In this document: positions 10,448 to 18,316 of the stretch, in pieces | How the letters are laid out: every line of letters begins with the position of its first letter | How positions within the stretch are numbered: the stretch's first letter is position 1 | Origin: Mycobacterium terramassiliense | GTDB taxonomy: Bacteria; Actinomycetota; Actinomycetes; Mycobacteriales; Mycobacteriaceae | Assembly (NCBI RefSeq): GCF_900157385.1 | Contig: NZ_LT717699.1 | Coordinates: 726,524 to 790,523, forward strand | Length of the DNA stretch: 64,000 nt | Direction of reading: 5' to 3' | The notes under the pieces: model-generated | The model's input: only the letters and a program-made list of their open reading frames with translations | Database searches by the model: none | Told to the model about the DNA's origin: nothing | Translations under genes and position numbers: made by a program

Positions 10448-11149
10448 ATGTCTCCCTATGTGATCGCAACGCCGGATCTGTTAGCCGCGGCGTCGTCCGA
10501 CTTGGCCGGTATTCGGGAGGCGATTGTTTCCGCCGCCGCGGGGGCGGCGCCTGCGACGACATCGCTGGTACCCGCGGCGCAGGATGAAATCTCGCAGGCG
10601 ATCTCGAAATTGTTTGGCGCCTACGCGCAGGAGCATCAGGCGCTCAGCGCGCAGGCGGCGCTTTTTCATCAGCAATTCATCAACGCCATTCATGGCGGCG
10701 CGGCGCAGTACGCCGCAACGGAAGCAGCCAACGCGAACCCGTTGCAGAGCGTGCTCGACCCGATTAATGGGGAGGTCCAGGCCCTTACCGGGCGTCCGCT
10801 GGTCGGCAACGGCGCCAACGGCGCGAACGCTACAACCCCCGGGGGCGCGGGCCAGGCCGGCGGCAACGGCGGGTGGCTTATCGGCAACGGTGGCAACGGT
10901 GGCAACGGCGCTGACGGACCCAACGGCGGCGCCGGTGGGCGAGGCGGGTTTGCCGGCCTATGGGGCCAAGGCGGCAACGGCGGTTCCGGCGGGAACGCCA
11001 CCGCCCCAGGCGGGAACGGCGGCGCCGTTGGCCGTTACCGCCGTTACCGCCGTACCTATGACCCGAGACGCCCCACCCCCACTACCGCCGGGCACGAGGT
11101 GCTGATGAATTGTTGCGGTCCAGCCCAAGGCTTTCCGCGATCTCCATAA
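10448..11149 (+). CDS. truncated PE_PGRS protein
   Basis: The start MSPYVIATPDLLAAASSDL is a PE domain (about 1-95) with Pro-Asp in place of Pro-Glu. A linker (GEVQALTGRPLVGNGANG) leads to a short glycine-rich PGRS run of about 70 residues with GGNGG repeats. After about residue 195 the frame leaves PGRS and ends in an unrelated RYRRYRRTYDPRRP tail of about 38 residues, 233 residues in all. Just after the junction the DNA reads PGRS-like on the opposite strand (GGNGGN around 11036-11058), which points to a small inversion at an inverted repeat. PE proteins are surface or secreted through type VII systems. Whether this truncated form is still made is uncertain. Confidence 0.7.
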   Translation: MSPYVIATPDLLAAASSDLAGIREAIVSAAAGAAPATTSLVPAAQDEISQAISKLFGAYAQEHQALSAQAALFHQQFINAIHGGAAQYAATEAANANPLQSVLDPINGEVQALTGRPLVGNGANGANATTPGGAGQAGGNGGWLIGNGGNGGNGADGPNGGAGGRGGFAGLWGQGGNGGSGGNATAPGGNGGAVGRYRRYRRTYDPRRPTPTTAGHEVLMNCCGPAQGFPRSP

Positions 11150-11214
11150 CCTGTGCGCGGCTCCCTGTCACTCTGCGAATCACAGTGACCACCGCCCCAG
11201 GGAATAGTGTCAAA

Positions 11215-11375
11215 CGCAGTCGAGAAGGCGGCGTATCAGGTTGTGCCCCAACGAGCCTGAGCCGTTGGCCGGTCCGCGCTGCCACCGCCCGGAGCGGGAG
11301 TTGAGGGGCAGCGTCGGGGAAAGAACGCCGCGGGCGGCGAAGGGCAAGTGAACCCAGGAGGCCAGCGCGAAACCG
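11215..11375 (-). pseudogene. decayed fragment of a third GMC oxidoreductase gene
   Basis: The nucleotide sequence at about 11230-11345 aligns with an internal part of both GMC genes (about 9115-9235 and 21530-21650). Shared words include ATCAGGTTG, TGAGCCGTTGGCC and GAGCGGGAGTTGAG, in the same order and spacing. No complete frame survives, and both ends are lost in unrelated sequence. It sits between the truncated PE_PGRS gene and drrA, so 11030-11400 looks like a scarred junction. Confidence 0.7.
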
Positions 11376-11393
11376 AAGGAGTCGGTTTCTGCT

Positions 11394-11428
11394 CAACACG
11401 TGTTTAGCAACAGGTATCGTTTGTCTTC
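11394..11428 (+). promoter_or_regulatory. drrA promoter with overlapping palindrome, probably leaderless
   Basis: TATCGT at 11415-11420 fits the TANNNT -10 pattern. Eight bases separate it from the GTG start at 11429, so transcription would begin on the start codon. A perfect palindrome AACACGTGTT at 11394-11403 lies where the -35 contact would be and is a candidate operator. Confidence 0.45.
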
Positions 11429-12358
11429 GTGATCGAGCTCGATGGCGTGACAAAGACGTTCGACGGAACGATACAGGCCCTGCACGAGGTGAGCTTTTTC
11501 GTTCCGACGGGGTCGGTGTGCGCTCTGCTCGGTCATAACGGCGCCGGTAAGACGACAGCCATCAAGATCCTGTCCACGTTGCTGCGGCCATCTTCCGGCC
11601 GAGCAGTTGTGGCTGGTTGCGACGTCGTCAAGGAACCGGCGAAGGTCCGGGCAAGCATTGGGAGCATCGGACAGTTCGCGGCGCTCGATTTCGAGCTCAC
11701 CGGCCGCGAGAACATGGTGTTGTTCGGCCGGCTGCGGGGCATGCGGCGCAAACAGGCGCGGCTGCGAGCCGACGCTTTGATTCATCAATTCGATATGTCG
11801 CACGCCGCCGACCGGCAGGTGCGGACCTATTCCGGGGGAATGTTGCGCCGCATCGATATCGCCGCCGGACTGATGGTTACGCCGAAGGTGATTTTCCTCG
11901 ACGAGCCGACCACCGGGTTGGACCCGCGCAGCCGCCGCAATGTGTGGGGCCTTGTGTCGTCGCTGGCGGCGGAGGGCGTCACCATTCTGCTCACGACGCA
12001 GTACCTCGAAGAAGCCGACGTGCTCAGCGATTCGATCGTCCTGCTGAGCAACGGCCGCATCGTCGCTAACGGGACCGCCGAAGACCTCAAGCGGCGCGTG
12101 GGGCCGGGCTATTGCACGGTGAGTCCGGTAAACCCGGCCGACCTCTCCAAGATCTTCGCCGTGGTCTCCGAGCTCGACGGTGCCGAAGCCGATTATGAGG
12201 CGAACACCGTGTCGGTGCTCGCCCCCGACGGTGTCGCGACGCTCGGCGAGGTGTTTCGCCGGGTGGACCGGCTCGGCGTCGAGCTGGTCGACATAGCGCT
12301 GCGCAAACCGTCCTTGGACGAGGCGTTCTTGCACCTCACGGAGAGCGTCACCACGTGA
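11429..12358 (+). CDS. drrA: ABC transporter ATP-binding protein, DrrA-like
   Basis: This 309-residue ABC ATPase has Walker A GHNGAGKTT (about 34-42), signature YSGGMLRR (about 132), Walker B VIFLDEPT (about 153) and the C-terminal extension of the daunorubicin-resistance DrrA group. GTG start at 11429, with no clear Shine-Dalgarno, fits the leaderless promoter just upstream. The stop overlaps the GTG of the permease gene by 4 bp. DrrABC exporters occur in mycobacterial PDIM and glycopeptidolipid loci, where they take part in moving the finished lipid. The same role is inferred here. Confidence 0.9.
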   Translation: MIELDGVTKTFDGTIQALHEVSFFVPTGSVCALLGHNGAGKTTAIKILSTLLRPSSGRAVVAGCDVVKEPAKVRASIGSIGQFAALDFELTGRENMVLFGRLRGMRRKQARLRADALIHQFDMSHAADRQVRTYSGGMLRRIDIAAGLMVTPKVIFLDEPTTGLDPRSRRNVWGLVSSLAAEGVTILLTTQYLEEADVLSDSIVLLSNGRIVANGTAEDLKRRVGPGYCTVSPVNPADLSKIFAVVSELDGAEADYEANTVSVLAPDGVATLGEVFRRVDRLGVELVDIALRKPSLDEAFLHLTESVTT

Positions 12359-13116
12359 GTGCGCTTGCGGCTCTCACCGAGCGCATGGTTCGCAACGCAA
12401 TGCGCGACGATTTGCCATTTGCGGTCCTGTCGCCCGGCGCCAACTTCGTCGTGTTCAACTTCATGCTGGGCAATTTGATCGACACCGGTGGGATGAGCTA
12501 TCCCCAGTACGTCCTACCGGTTGTCGTCATCCAGGTGATCTTCCTCGGCGCACTGACGACCGTTGACCGTGCCGCCCAAGACGAGCGAACCGACTTCGCG
12601 GATCGGCTCCGCGCGCTCCCCATGTCCACGTTGATACCGCTGATGGCGCGCATGTCGTACTGCCTCATCCGCGGCACCCTCGGCCTGCTCGCCGCGATCG
12701 CTGTCGGATACATGTTCGGCTTCCGATTGTTTGGCGGGTTCATATATGCCGCGGCTTTCGCCGTCCTCGTCCTCATGCTGACGCTGGCGCTGTCGCTCGC
12801 CGCCGATGCAGCCGGGGTTCTTTCCGCAGCTTGGCGAGGTGGGATCGCCAGCAGCGGAGCTCTCACTCAGTTGCTCCTGGTTCCACAATTGCTGCTGGTC
12901 ATGCTGTCCACCGGGATGGCGCCGGTCGACTCGTTTCCCAGCTGGCTGCACCCTTTCGTGCGCCACCAGCCCGTTTCGCAGGTGACGCAAACCCTGCGTG
13001 GGTTCGCCTCGGGCCACGTCGTGGTCAGCAACTTGGCGGCCAGTGTGGCGTGGTGTATTGGGCTGCTGGTGGTCTTCGGTGCGCTCGCGGCGCGGACACA
13101 AAGGGGGCCGCAGTGA
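12355..13116 (+). CDS. drrB: ABC-2 type permease, DrrB-like
   Basis: This 253-residue membrane protein has about six helices, typical of ABC-2 permeases. The family region TQLLLVPQLLLVMLSTGMAPVDSFPSWL lies near residues 172-199, with the motif SPGANFVVFNFMLG near the N-terminus. The GTG start at 12355 lies inside the drrA stop and the TGA overlaps the drrC start, so all three are translationally coupled. It should form the channel with DrrC, driven by DrrA. Confidence 0.88.
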   Translation: MSALAALTERMVRNAMRDDLPFAVLSPGANFVVFNFMLGNLIDTGGMSYPQYVLPVVVIQVIFLGALTTVDRAAQDERTDFADRLRALPMSTLIPLMARMSYCLIRGTLGLLAAIAVGYMFGFRLFGGFIYAAAFAVLVLMLTLALSLAADAAGVLSAAWRGGIASSGALTQLLLVPQLLLVMLSTGMAPVDSFPSWLHPFVRHQPVSQVTQTLRGFASGHVVVSNLAASVAWCIGLLVVFGALAARTQRGPQ

Positions 13117-13904
13117 GCGCGGCGACACCGCCGCGGAGCTCACTGATGGGCGAAAGTCTGGTGTTCGCAAACCAGATGTTCGCCCGGTGGTGGCGCGAGC
13201 CGGCGGTGCTGATCCAGGCCCTGGTGTTCCCGACGTTTCTGCTGATCGCCTACAAACTGCTAGCAGGCAAGTCGATACTCAGGGTCACCGGCACGGACAG
13301 TCTCTACGGCCTGGTGCCGATGTGTGCCGTGGCCGGTGCGATGTTCGGGGCGATTGCGGCCAGCCGCGGGCTCTCCTTCGAGCGCGACAGCGGCCTGATC
13401 GGGCGACTGTGGGTGTTCCCGGTGCACCGGGCCAGCGCCCTGACCGGTCGGCTGCTTGCCGAGGCCGCCCGCACGCTGGTGAGTACCGCGTTGATCGCGG
13501 CGGTCGGCGTCGGGCTCGGGCTTCGGTTCGAAGGCGGCTGGCTGACCGTGATCCCGTTCATCCTGGTGCCGGTGCTGGTGGTTATCCCCTTCTCGATGGC
13601 AGTGATAGCAATCGCCGTGCGCGCCAAGAGCGGTGCCGTGCTCGTCTGGCTGGCGGTTCCGGCCACCGGCTCGGTCTTCTCCAGCTCGGGCGTGGTCCCC
13701 CTGCAAACGCTGCCAGCGTGGATGCGGCAGCAAATGCATCTGCAGCCGATGTGGCCGACGATCGAGTCCATGCGGGCACTTGCCCAAGGCGATCCCGCGT
13801 GGTGGCCGCTTTTGCTGACTGTGGTGTGGGCCGTCGGTCTGGCCGCAGTGATCGGACCGCTGGCCGTCCGTGGCTACCGCGCGGCGGCAGAATCCCCGCA
13901 CTGA
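13113..13904 (+). CDS. drrC: ABC-2 type permease, DrrC-like
   Basis: This 263-residue membrane protein starts at GTG 13113, overlapping the drrB stop. The frame is open further upstream but lies inside drrB. It has about six helices and the ABC-2 pattern of DrrB-type permeases: ERDSGLIGRLWVFPVHRASA in the cytoplasmic loop and PLQTLPAWMRQQMHLQPMWP before the last helix. It is 56 bp upstream of the UGT-sulfotransferase gene and probably co-transcribed with it. Confidence 0.87.
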   Translation: MSAATPPRSSLMGESLVFANQMFARWWREPAVLIQALVFPTFLLIAYKLLAGKSILRVTGTDSLYGLVPMCAVAGAMFGAIAASRGLSFERDSGLIGRLWVFPVHRASALTGRLLAEAARTLVSTALIAAVGVGLGLRFEGGWLTVIPFILVPVLVVIPFSMAVIAIAVRAKSGAVLVWLAVPATGSVFSSSGVVPLQTLPAWMRQQMHLQPMWPTIESMRALAQGDPAWWPLLLTVVWAVGLAAVIGPLAVRGYRAAAESPH

Positions 13905-13960
13905 TTTCCGCTAACCGCCGTCATGCAGGGCACATACGACAACCGAAAGGCTGCTTCGCG

Positions 13961-16273
13961 ATGAAGGTTGTGCTGGCGTGTTATGGAACTCGCGGCGATG
14001 TCGAACCCTGTGTCGCCCTCGGCCGTGAGCTGCTGCGCCGAGGACACGACGTTCGCATCGCCGTCACTCCCGGTCTGGTTGGTTTCGCCGAGGCGGCCGG
14101 GCTTGCGGCGGTTCCTTTCGGACCGGATTTCCAATCCTTCAATGACACCCAACGCAAGCTGTTGCCGGCCAAGGATTTTCGGATCCTTTTGAACATCCCT
14201 CGTCTGATCAGGCTGTCGTTCCAGGCTCAGGCGCTCCTTACGCAGACCTGGAGACAGACCAGCGCGACGCTGTTGCCCCTGGTGGAGGGGGCCGACCTGC
14301 TGGTCAACCATCAGCATCTCGAGGAATCCGCTCTGAACATCGCGGAGTATTACGGGATTCCGTTGGCCACGGTGCATGTCACCCCGAGACGGGCCAACCG
14401 TCAGATGCGCTCCGCCAACGCGTTAAACGAGTGGCGACATTACCGGGGAATGTTCAAGAAGATCGACAATGAGCAGCGCCGTGAACTCGGCTTGCCGAAG
14501 GCGACAACTCCGTCGGGGTGGCGGATCACCAAACGCGGGTCGCTGGAAATCCAGGCCTATGACGAGGCGGGCTTTCCCGGGCTGGCCGCTGAATGGGCGA
14601 AATTCGATGGCCAGCGGCCCTTCGTCGGCACGCTGACGCTGGCGTTGGAGACGGAGGCCGATGACGCGGTCGTGTCATGGATTGCCGGAGGGACGCCGCC
14701 GATTTACTTCGGGTTTGGTGGCACGCCGGTCGAATCTCCAGCCGACACGATCGCCATGATCGCCGCGGCGTGCGAGCGGTTGGGCGAACGGGCGCTGGTG
14801 TGCGCCGCGTCGTCTGACTTCAGCAACGTCCCGCAGTTCGAGCACGTCCAGGTGGTGAGCGAGATGAGTTTCGAAGCCATCTTTCCGCTCTGCCGCGCGC
14901 TCGTTCACCAGGGCGGCTCCAGCACGACGCCCATTGGCCTACGCGCCGGGGTTCCCACATTGATCCTGTGGACGTGGTCCGATCAGGCCCTTTGGGGAAC
15001 TCAGATCACCCGACTCAAGGCGGGCGCCGCCCGGCCCTTTTCGACCGCCACGGTGGAATCGCTGATCGCGGACCTGCGCCAAATTCTTGCCCCGGAATAC
15101 GCCGCCCGGGCCCGGGAGCTCTCCACGCGGATGACGAAACCGACCGAAAGCGTTGCCAACGCCGCCGACCAATTGGAAAAATTCGTCCGCTCGGGGCGTT
15201 TCCGCCGCATCGAGCCCGGGGTTGTGACCGGCCCTGCCGAGCAGATTGGGACCGCGGCTCGTCCGGTCATCCTGTTCGTACTAGGCATGCCTCGGTCGGG
15301 AACGTCCGCGCTCACCCGGGTTCTGTCGCTGTGCGGAGGTGTACTTCCCGCCGAGTTAGGGCACGCCGACTCGGACAACCCGCTCGGCTATTGGGAGCCG
15401 CGCGCAACCCAATACCTCCACGGTGCAATTCTGCGCGACCACGGCAGCAGCGACGCCGACCCGTCGCTGCGCCTGCAGCAGGAAGGTGCGTTCGATGCCG
15501 CAGAGAAGGCCCGCTACATAGCCAGGATGCGGGCGTATCTCAACACGCTGCCGACCGCGCCGCTCGTGATCATCAAGGACCTATGTATACCTTGGCTGGG
15601 CGAGATGTGGTTCGAGGCGGCGCGCCTGGCCGGATTCGACATCGTGGCCGTGCTGGCGGTGCGCCACCCGCATGAGGCCATCGCGTCGCTCGCGGCGAAG
15701 CGTCGAATCTCGGTGGAGCTCTCGAACGCTTTGTGGCTGAAATACACTCTGCTGGCCGAACGCATCACACGCGGCGTACCGCGCGTGTTCGTCGAGTACG
15801 CCAATCTCCTTGAAGACTGGCGGCGGGAAACGAAGCGGATTTCCGACGCAGTCTCGGTCGATTTGGAAACCGGGGATGAGGGTGCAGTCGGGGAGTTCCT
15901 TAAATCCGATCTTCACCACCAGCGACACCACGGCCCGGTAGCAGAGCCGTTTGGCACGGACTGGATTTCCTCAGTCCATGAAGCGCTCGGCGCGGCCGCG
16001 CGCGACGAGCCGTGGGATGCGTCTGTGTTAGATCGCGTGTTCGAGTCATATCGGGCGAGCGAACGTGTCTTCCAGACGGCGTTCGAGGATTTTCGCGAGG
16101 ATTTCCGGAACAACTTCTCCTTCTCTTCCGTCGTGCTGCGTACATTAAAAGACTCCGTGGCGTTCAGGGATTTTCGCGACGATTTCCGGAGCAACTTCTC
16201 GGCCGCCGTGCGGCAGTTATTGAAGGGCTCCGCATCGTCGAACCGCAACGCCCTGACCTCAAAACGCCGGTGA
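13961..16273 (+). CDS. UGT glycosyltransferase fused to a sulfotransferase domain
   Basis: This 770-residue protein has two domains. Residues 1 to about 415 are a UGT of the same family as the other three copies (MKVVLACYGTRGDVEP), but the donor motif reads HQGGSSTTPIGLRAGVP instead of HHGGAGTTAAGLRAG. From about 430 comes a P-loop sulfotransferase-like domain: GMPRSGTSALTRVL (about 441) as the 5'-phosphosulfate loop and VRHPHEAIASL (about 566) as the 3'-phosphate motif. A charged tail has two 27-residue repeats (FEDFREDFRNNF, FRDFRDDFRSNF). The start is ATG 13961 by homology. The fusion suggests coupled glycosylation and sulfation of one acceptor, but the altered motif leaves open whether the UGT half is active. 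Confidence 0.85.
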   Translation: MKVVLACYGTRGDVEPCVALGRELLRRGHDVRIAVTPGLVGFAEAAGLAAVPFGPDFQSFNDTQRKLLPAKDFRILLNIPRLIRLSFQAQALLTQTWRQTSATLLPLVEGADLLVNHQHLEESALNIAEYYGIPLATVHVTPRRANRQMRSANALNEWRHYRGMFKKIDNEQRRELGLPKATTPSGWRITKRGSLEIQAYDEAGFPGLAAEWAKFDGQRPFVGTLTLALETEADDAVVSWIAGGTPPIYFGFGGTPVESPADTIAMIAAACERLGERALVCAASSDFSNVPQFEHVQVVSEMSFEAIFPLCRALVHQGGSSTTPIGLRAGVPTLILWTWSDQALWGTQITRLKAGAARPFSTATVESLIADLRQILAPEYAARARELSTRMTKPTESVANAADQLEKFVRSGRFRRIEPGVVTGPAEQIGTAARPVILFVLGMPRSGTSALTRVLSLCGGVLPAELGHADSDNPLGYWEPRATQYLHGAILRDHGSSDADPSLRLQQEGAFDAAEKARYIARMRAYLNTLPTAPLVIIKDLCIPWLGEMWFEAARLAGFDIVAVLAVRHPHEAIASLAAKRRISVELSNALWLKYTLLAERITRGVPRVFVEYANLLEDWRRETKRISDAVSVDLETGDEGAVGEFLKSDLHHQRHHGPVAEPFGTDWISSVHEALGAAARDEPWDASVLDRVFESYRASERVFQTAFEDFREDFRNNFSFSSVVLRTLKDSVAFRDFRDDFRSNFSAAVRQLLKGSASSNRNALTSKRR

Positions 16274-16379
16274 CTCGCTCGGCTACTCCTGATCGCGCAC
16301 AAGCGCTTGGTCGGTAATGTCAGTAAACCGCTTCTTTCCGTTCGACTCGCCTAGTCGATTCCTTGATCGCTCCCGGAGT

Positions 16380-16417
16380 CACAGCATTTTCACCTGCCTT
16401 AGGCGGGTTGTGCTGTG
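16380..16417. terminator. two-tier hairpin after the UGT-sulfotransferase gene
   Basis: CACAGCA (16380-16386) pairs perfectly with TGCTGTG (16411-16417). Inside, ACCTGCC (16392-16398) pairs with GGCGGGT (16402-16408) with one G-U, leaving a 3-base loop. It lies 106 bp after the stop. It is a candidate terminator, although it is symmetrical and could also be an operator-like element for the next gene. Confidence 0.45.
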
Positions 16418-16911
16418 ATGTTGATCGAACAACCGCGGCGCGGAATAGGGAGGGGCGTGGGGGCGCTTGTCCACGGCCATTCAGGACGGGACGGCGCTTG
16501 TCTGGCACGCTTGCGGCTCAACAAAAGAGCGCGAGCTGTCCGACACGTCACGCGATGTGCAAGCTCAGTGGCTGTGTTTGATACATCCTTCTCAGTTTCG
16601 CCTATCGGGATCCGGCCATTAAGGCACTTGAATTGCTGCATGTGGCGCCACTTCGATCGCACGGCCGAGCCTGCGACGACCGTGGCGATCCGGTGGCCGC
16701 ACGGCGGCGGCATCCCGACGTCGTGCCACATCGGGAGGAGTGACATGGCTTGGGCGCGTCGCGGAGGCCCGCGCTTTCGGGACCGGTCGGTGTCGACGAA
16801 CGCCGCGGCGGCAAGCAACCAACGACGACCGATTAGCCAAACCGACGGTCGAACGCCCCGTCGCTGATCGGAGGACCGGTAATAATGATCGATGCCTCTG
16901 GCTTTGCCGAT

Positions 16912-16949
16912 GCCCATGACAACTGAGAGTGCCCATGACAACTGAAAGG
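16912..16949 (+). repeat. tandem 19-bp duplication just upstream of UGT gene 3
   Basis: Two adjacent copies, GCCCATGACAACTGAGAGT and GCCCATGACAACTGAAAGG, differ at the end. Each brings its own ATG (16915 and 16934), so the gene has several possible starts. The second copy also supplies the GAAAGG that precedes the homology-supported ATG at 16962. Confidence 0.8.
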
Positions 16950-16961
16950 CTAAAGCCCGCG

Positions 16962-18251
16962 ATGAAATTTGTGCTCGCATGTTATGGAAGCCGCGGTGAC
17001 GTCGAGCCCTCCGTCGCTGTCGGTCGCGAACTGCAGCGCCGAGGGCACGACGTGCGGATGGCCGTTTCACCCAACCTGGTTGGCTTCACCGAGGCGGCGG
17101 GGCTCACGGCGGTCGCCTACGGGCTGGACACCCAGGCCCTGCTGGACGCGCAGCGCAACTACTGGACATGTCGCTTCCGGACTCCGTGGAATCTCAAAGA
17201 GCAGAACAGATTGCAGCGCGAGAACCTGGAGATCAGCAACCAATGCTGGCGGGAGATGGGTAAGACGCTCGCCCCGCTGGCGGAGGGGGCCGACCTGCTT
17301 TTCACCGGCCTGACCTTCGAGCAGCCCGCCGCCAACGTCGCCGAGTATTACGACATTCCTTTGGCCACACTGGATTACTACCCGATCCGGGCCAACGGGC
17401 AGCTCCTGCCGTTCCTGCCGGCGCCGTTGATTCGCCGCGCATGGCTCATGGGCGAGTGGATGAATTGGCGCGCGATGAAGAAGACCGACGACGCGCAGCG
17501 CCGGGAACTGGGACTGCCGAAGGCCACCCACCCCCCGTCGCGACGGATCACCGAACGCGGTTCACTGCAAATCCAGGCTTACGATGAGGTGTGGTTTCCT
17601 GGGCTGGCCGCCGAGTGGGCGAAATTCGGTGGCCAGCGGCCCTTCGTCGGCACCCTGACGATGGAGTCGCCGACCGATGCCGACGAGGAGGTTGCGTCGT
17701 GGATCGCCGCCGGGACAGCGCCGATCTTTTTCGGCTTTGGCACCATCCCTATCGCGTCCCCGGCCGACATGCTCGCCATCATCGCCGCGGCCTGCGCCGA
17801 GGTGGGTGAGCGGGCGTTGGTCTGCGCCGGGTCGAGTGACTTCGGCAATGCCCCCGATTTCGAGCACGTGAAGGTGGTGAACACGGTCAATTACGCGACG
17901 ACCTTTCCCGCCTGCCGCGCGGTCGTGCACCACGGCGGCGCGGGCACCTTGGCCGCGGGCCTGCGTGCGGGGGTCCCGACGTTGATCCTCTGGACGTTGC
18001 CCGATCAGATTTTTTGGGGAGCTCAGCTCAAGCGACTCAAGGTTGGCTCCGCCCGGCGTTTTTCGTCCGTGACACCGAAATCGCTAGTCGCAGAACTTCG
18101 CACGATCCTGGCCCCACAGTACCTCACTCGCGCCCGCGATATCGCCAACGGAATGTCCAAACCTGCCGAAAGCGTCGTTGCCGCTGCCGATCACCTGGAA
18201 GACTTCGTCCGTCGCCAGCATCTCGACCGATCGGTGAAGTCGGGCGGCTGA
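16962..18251 (+). CDS. UGT-family glycosyltransferase (GT1, RtfA/Gtf-like), copy 3
   Basis: This 429-residue GT-B enzyme has MKFVLACYGSRGDVEP at the N-terminus and HHGGAGTLAAGLRAGVP (about 321-337) in the donor domain. It is closely similar to the copies at 7130 and 47858. The ATG at 16962 is chosen because it aligns with the other copies and has GAAAGG 12 bases upstream. In-frame ATGs at 16929 and 16935 would add a few residues created by the tandem repeat. It is cytoplasmic, with no membrane helix, and the sugar donor is unknown. It converges with the GT4 gene 65 bp away. Confidence 0.88.
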   Translation: MKFVLACYGSRGDVEPSVAVGRELQRRGHDVRMAVSPNLVGFTEAAGLTAVAYGLDTQALLDAQRNYWTCRFRTPWNLKEQNRLQRENLEISNQCWREMGKTLAPLAEGADLLFTGLTFEQPAANVAEYYDIPLATLDYYPIRANGQLLPFLPAPLIRRAWLMGEWMNWRAMKKTDDAQRRELGLPKATHPPSRRITERGSLQIQAYDEVWFPGLAAEWAKFGGQRPFVGTLTMESPTDADEEVASWIAAGTAPIFFGFGTIPIASPADMLAIIAAACAEVGERALVCAGSSDFGNAPDFEHVKVVNTVNYATTFPACRAVVHHGGAGTLAAGLRAGVPTLILWTLPDQIFWGAQLKRLKVGSARRFSSVTPKSLVAELRTILAPQYLTRARDIANGMSKPAESVVAAADHLEDFVRRQHLDRSVKSGG

Positions 18252-18316
18252 GTGAACGCTATTTTCGTTCTGCCCCAACGCTTTTCCGTCCATGGTGGAT
18301 GGCATTGTCACCGCCG

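Larger units (their letters stand above)
16274..16961. other. 688-bp intergenic region without a convincing gene
   Basis: It follows the UGT-sulfotransferase gene and precedes the third UGT gene. It holds a strong hairpin (16380-16417) and a tandem 19-bp repeat (16912-16949). Open frames exist on both strands (16415-16867 plus, 16399-17070 minus), but they show no family motif and mutually overlap, so I do not call them. Confidence 0.5.

Noticed and set aside
10800..11040. Short regular repeats resembling a CRISPR or satellite array
   Set aside because: They are the GGNGG codon repeats of the PGRS region. There are no constant repeats with unique spacers.
11110..11215. Possible helix-turn-helix relic on the minus strand (VMEIAESLGLDRN)
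   Set aside because: The similarity is too short, with no flanking domain. It may be chance in a rearranged segment.
16399..17070. 223-codon minus-strand frame in the intergenic region before UGT copy 3
   Set aside because: It runs into the UGT gene on the other strand, has no recognisable domain, and conflicts with an equally unconvincing plus-strand frame at 16415-16867.
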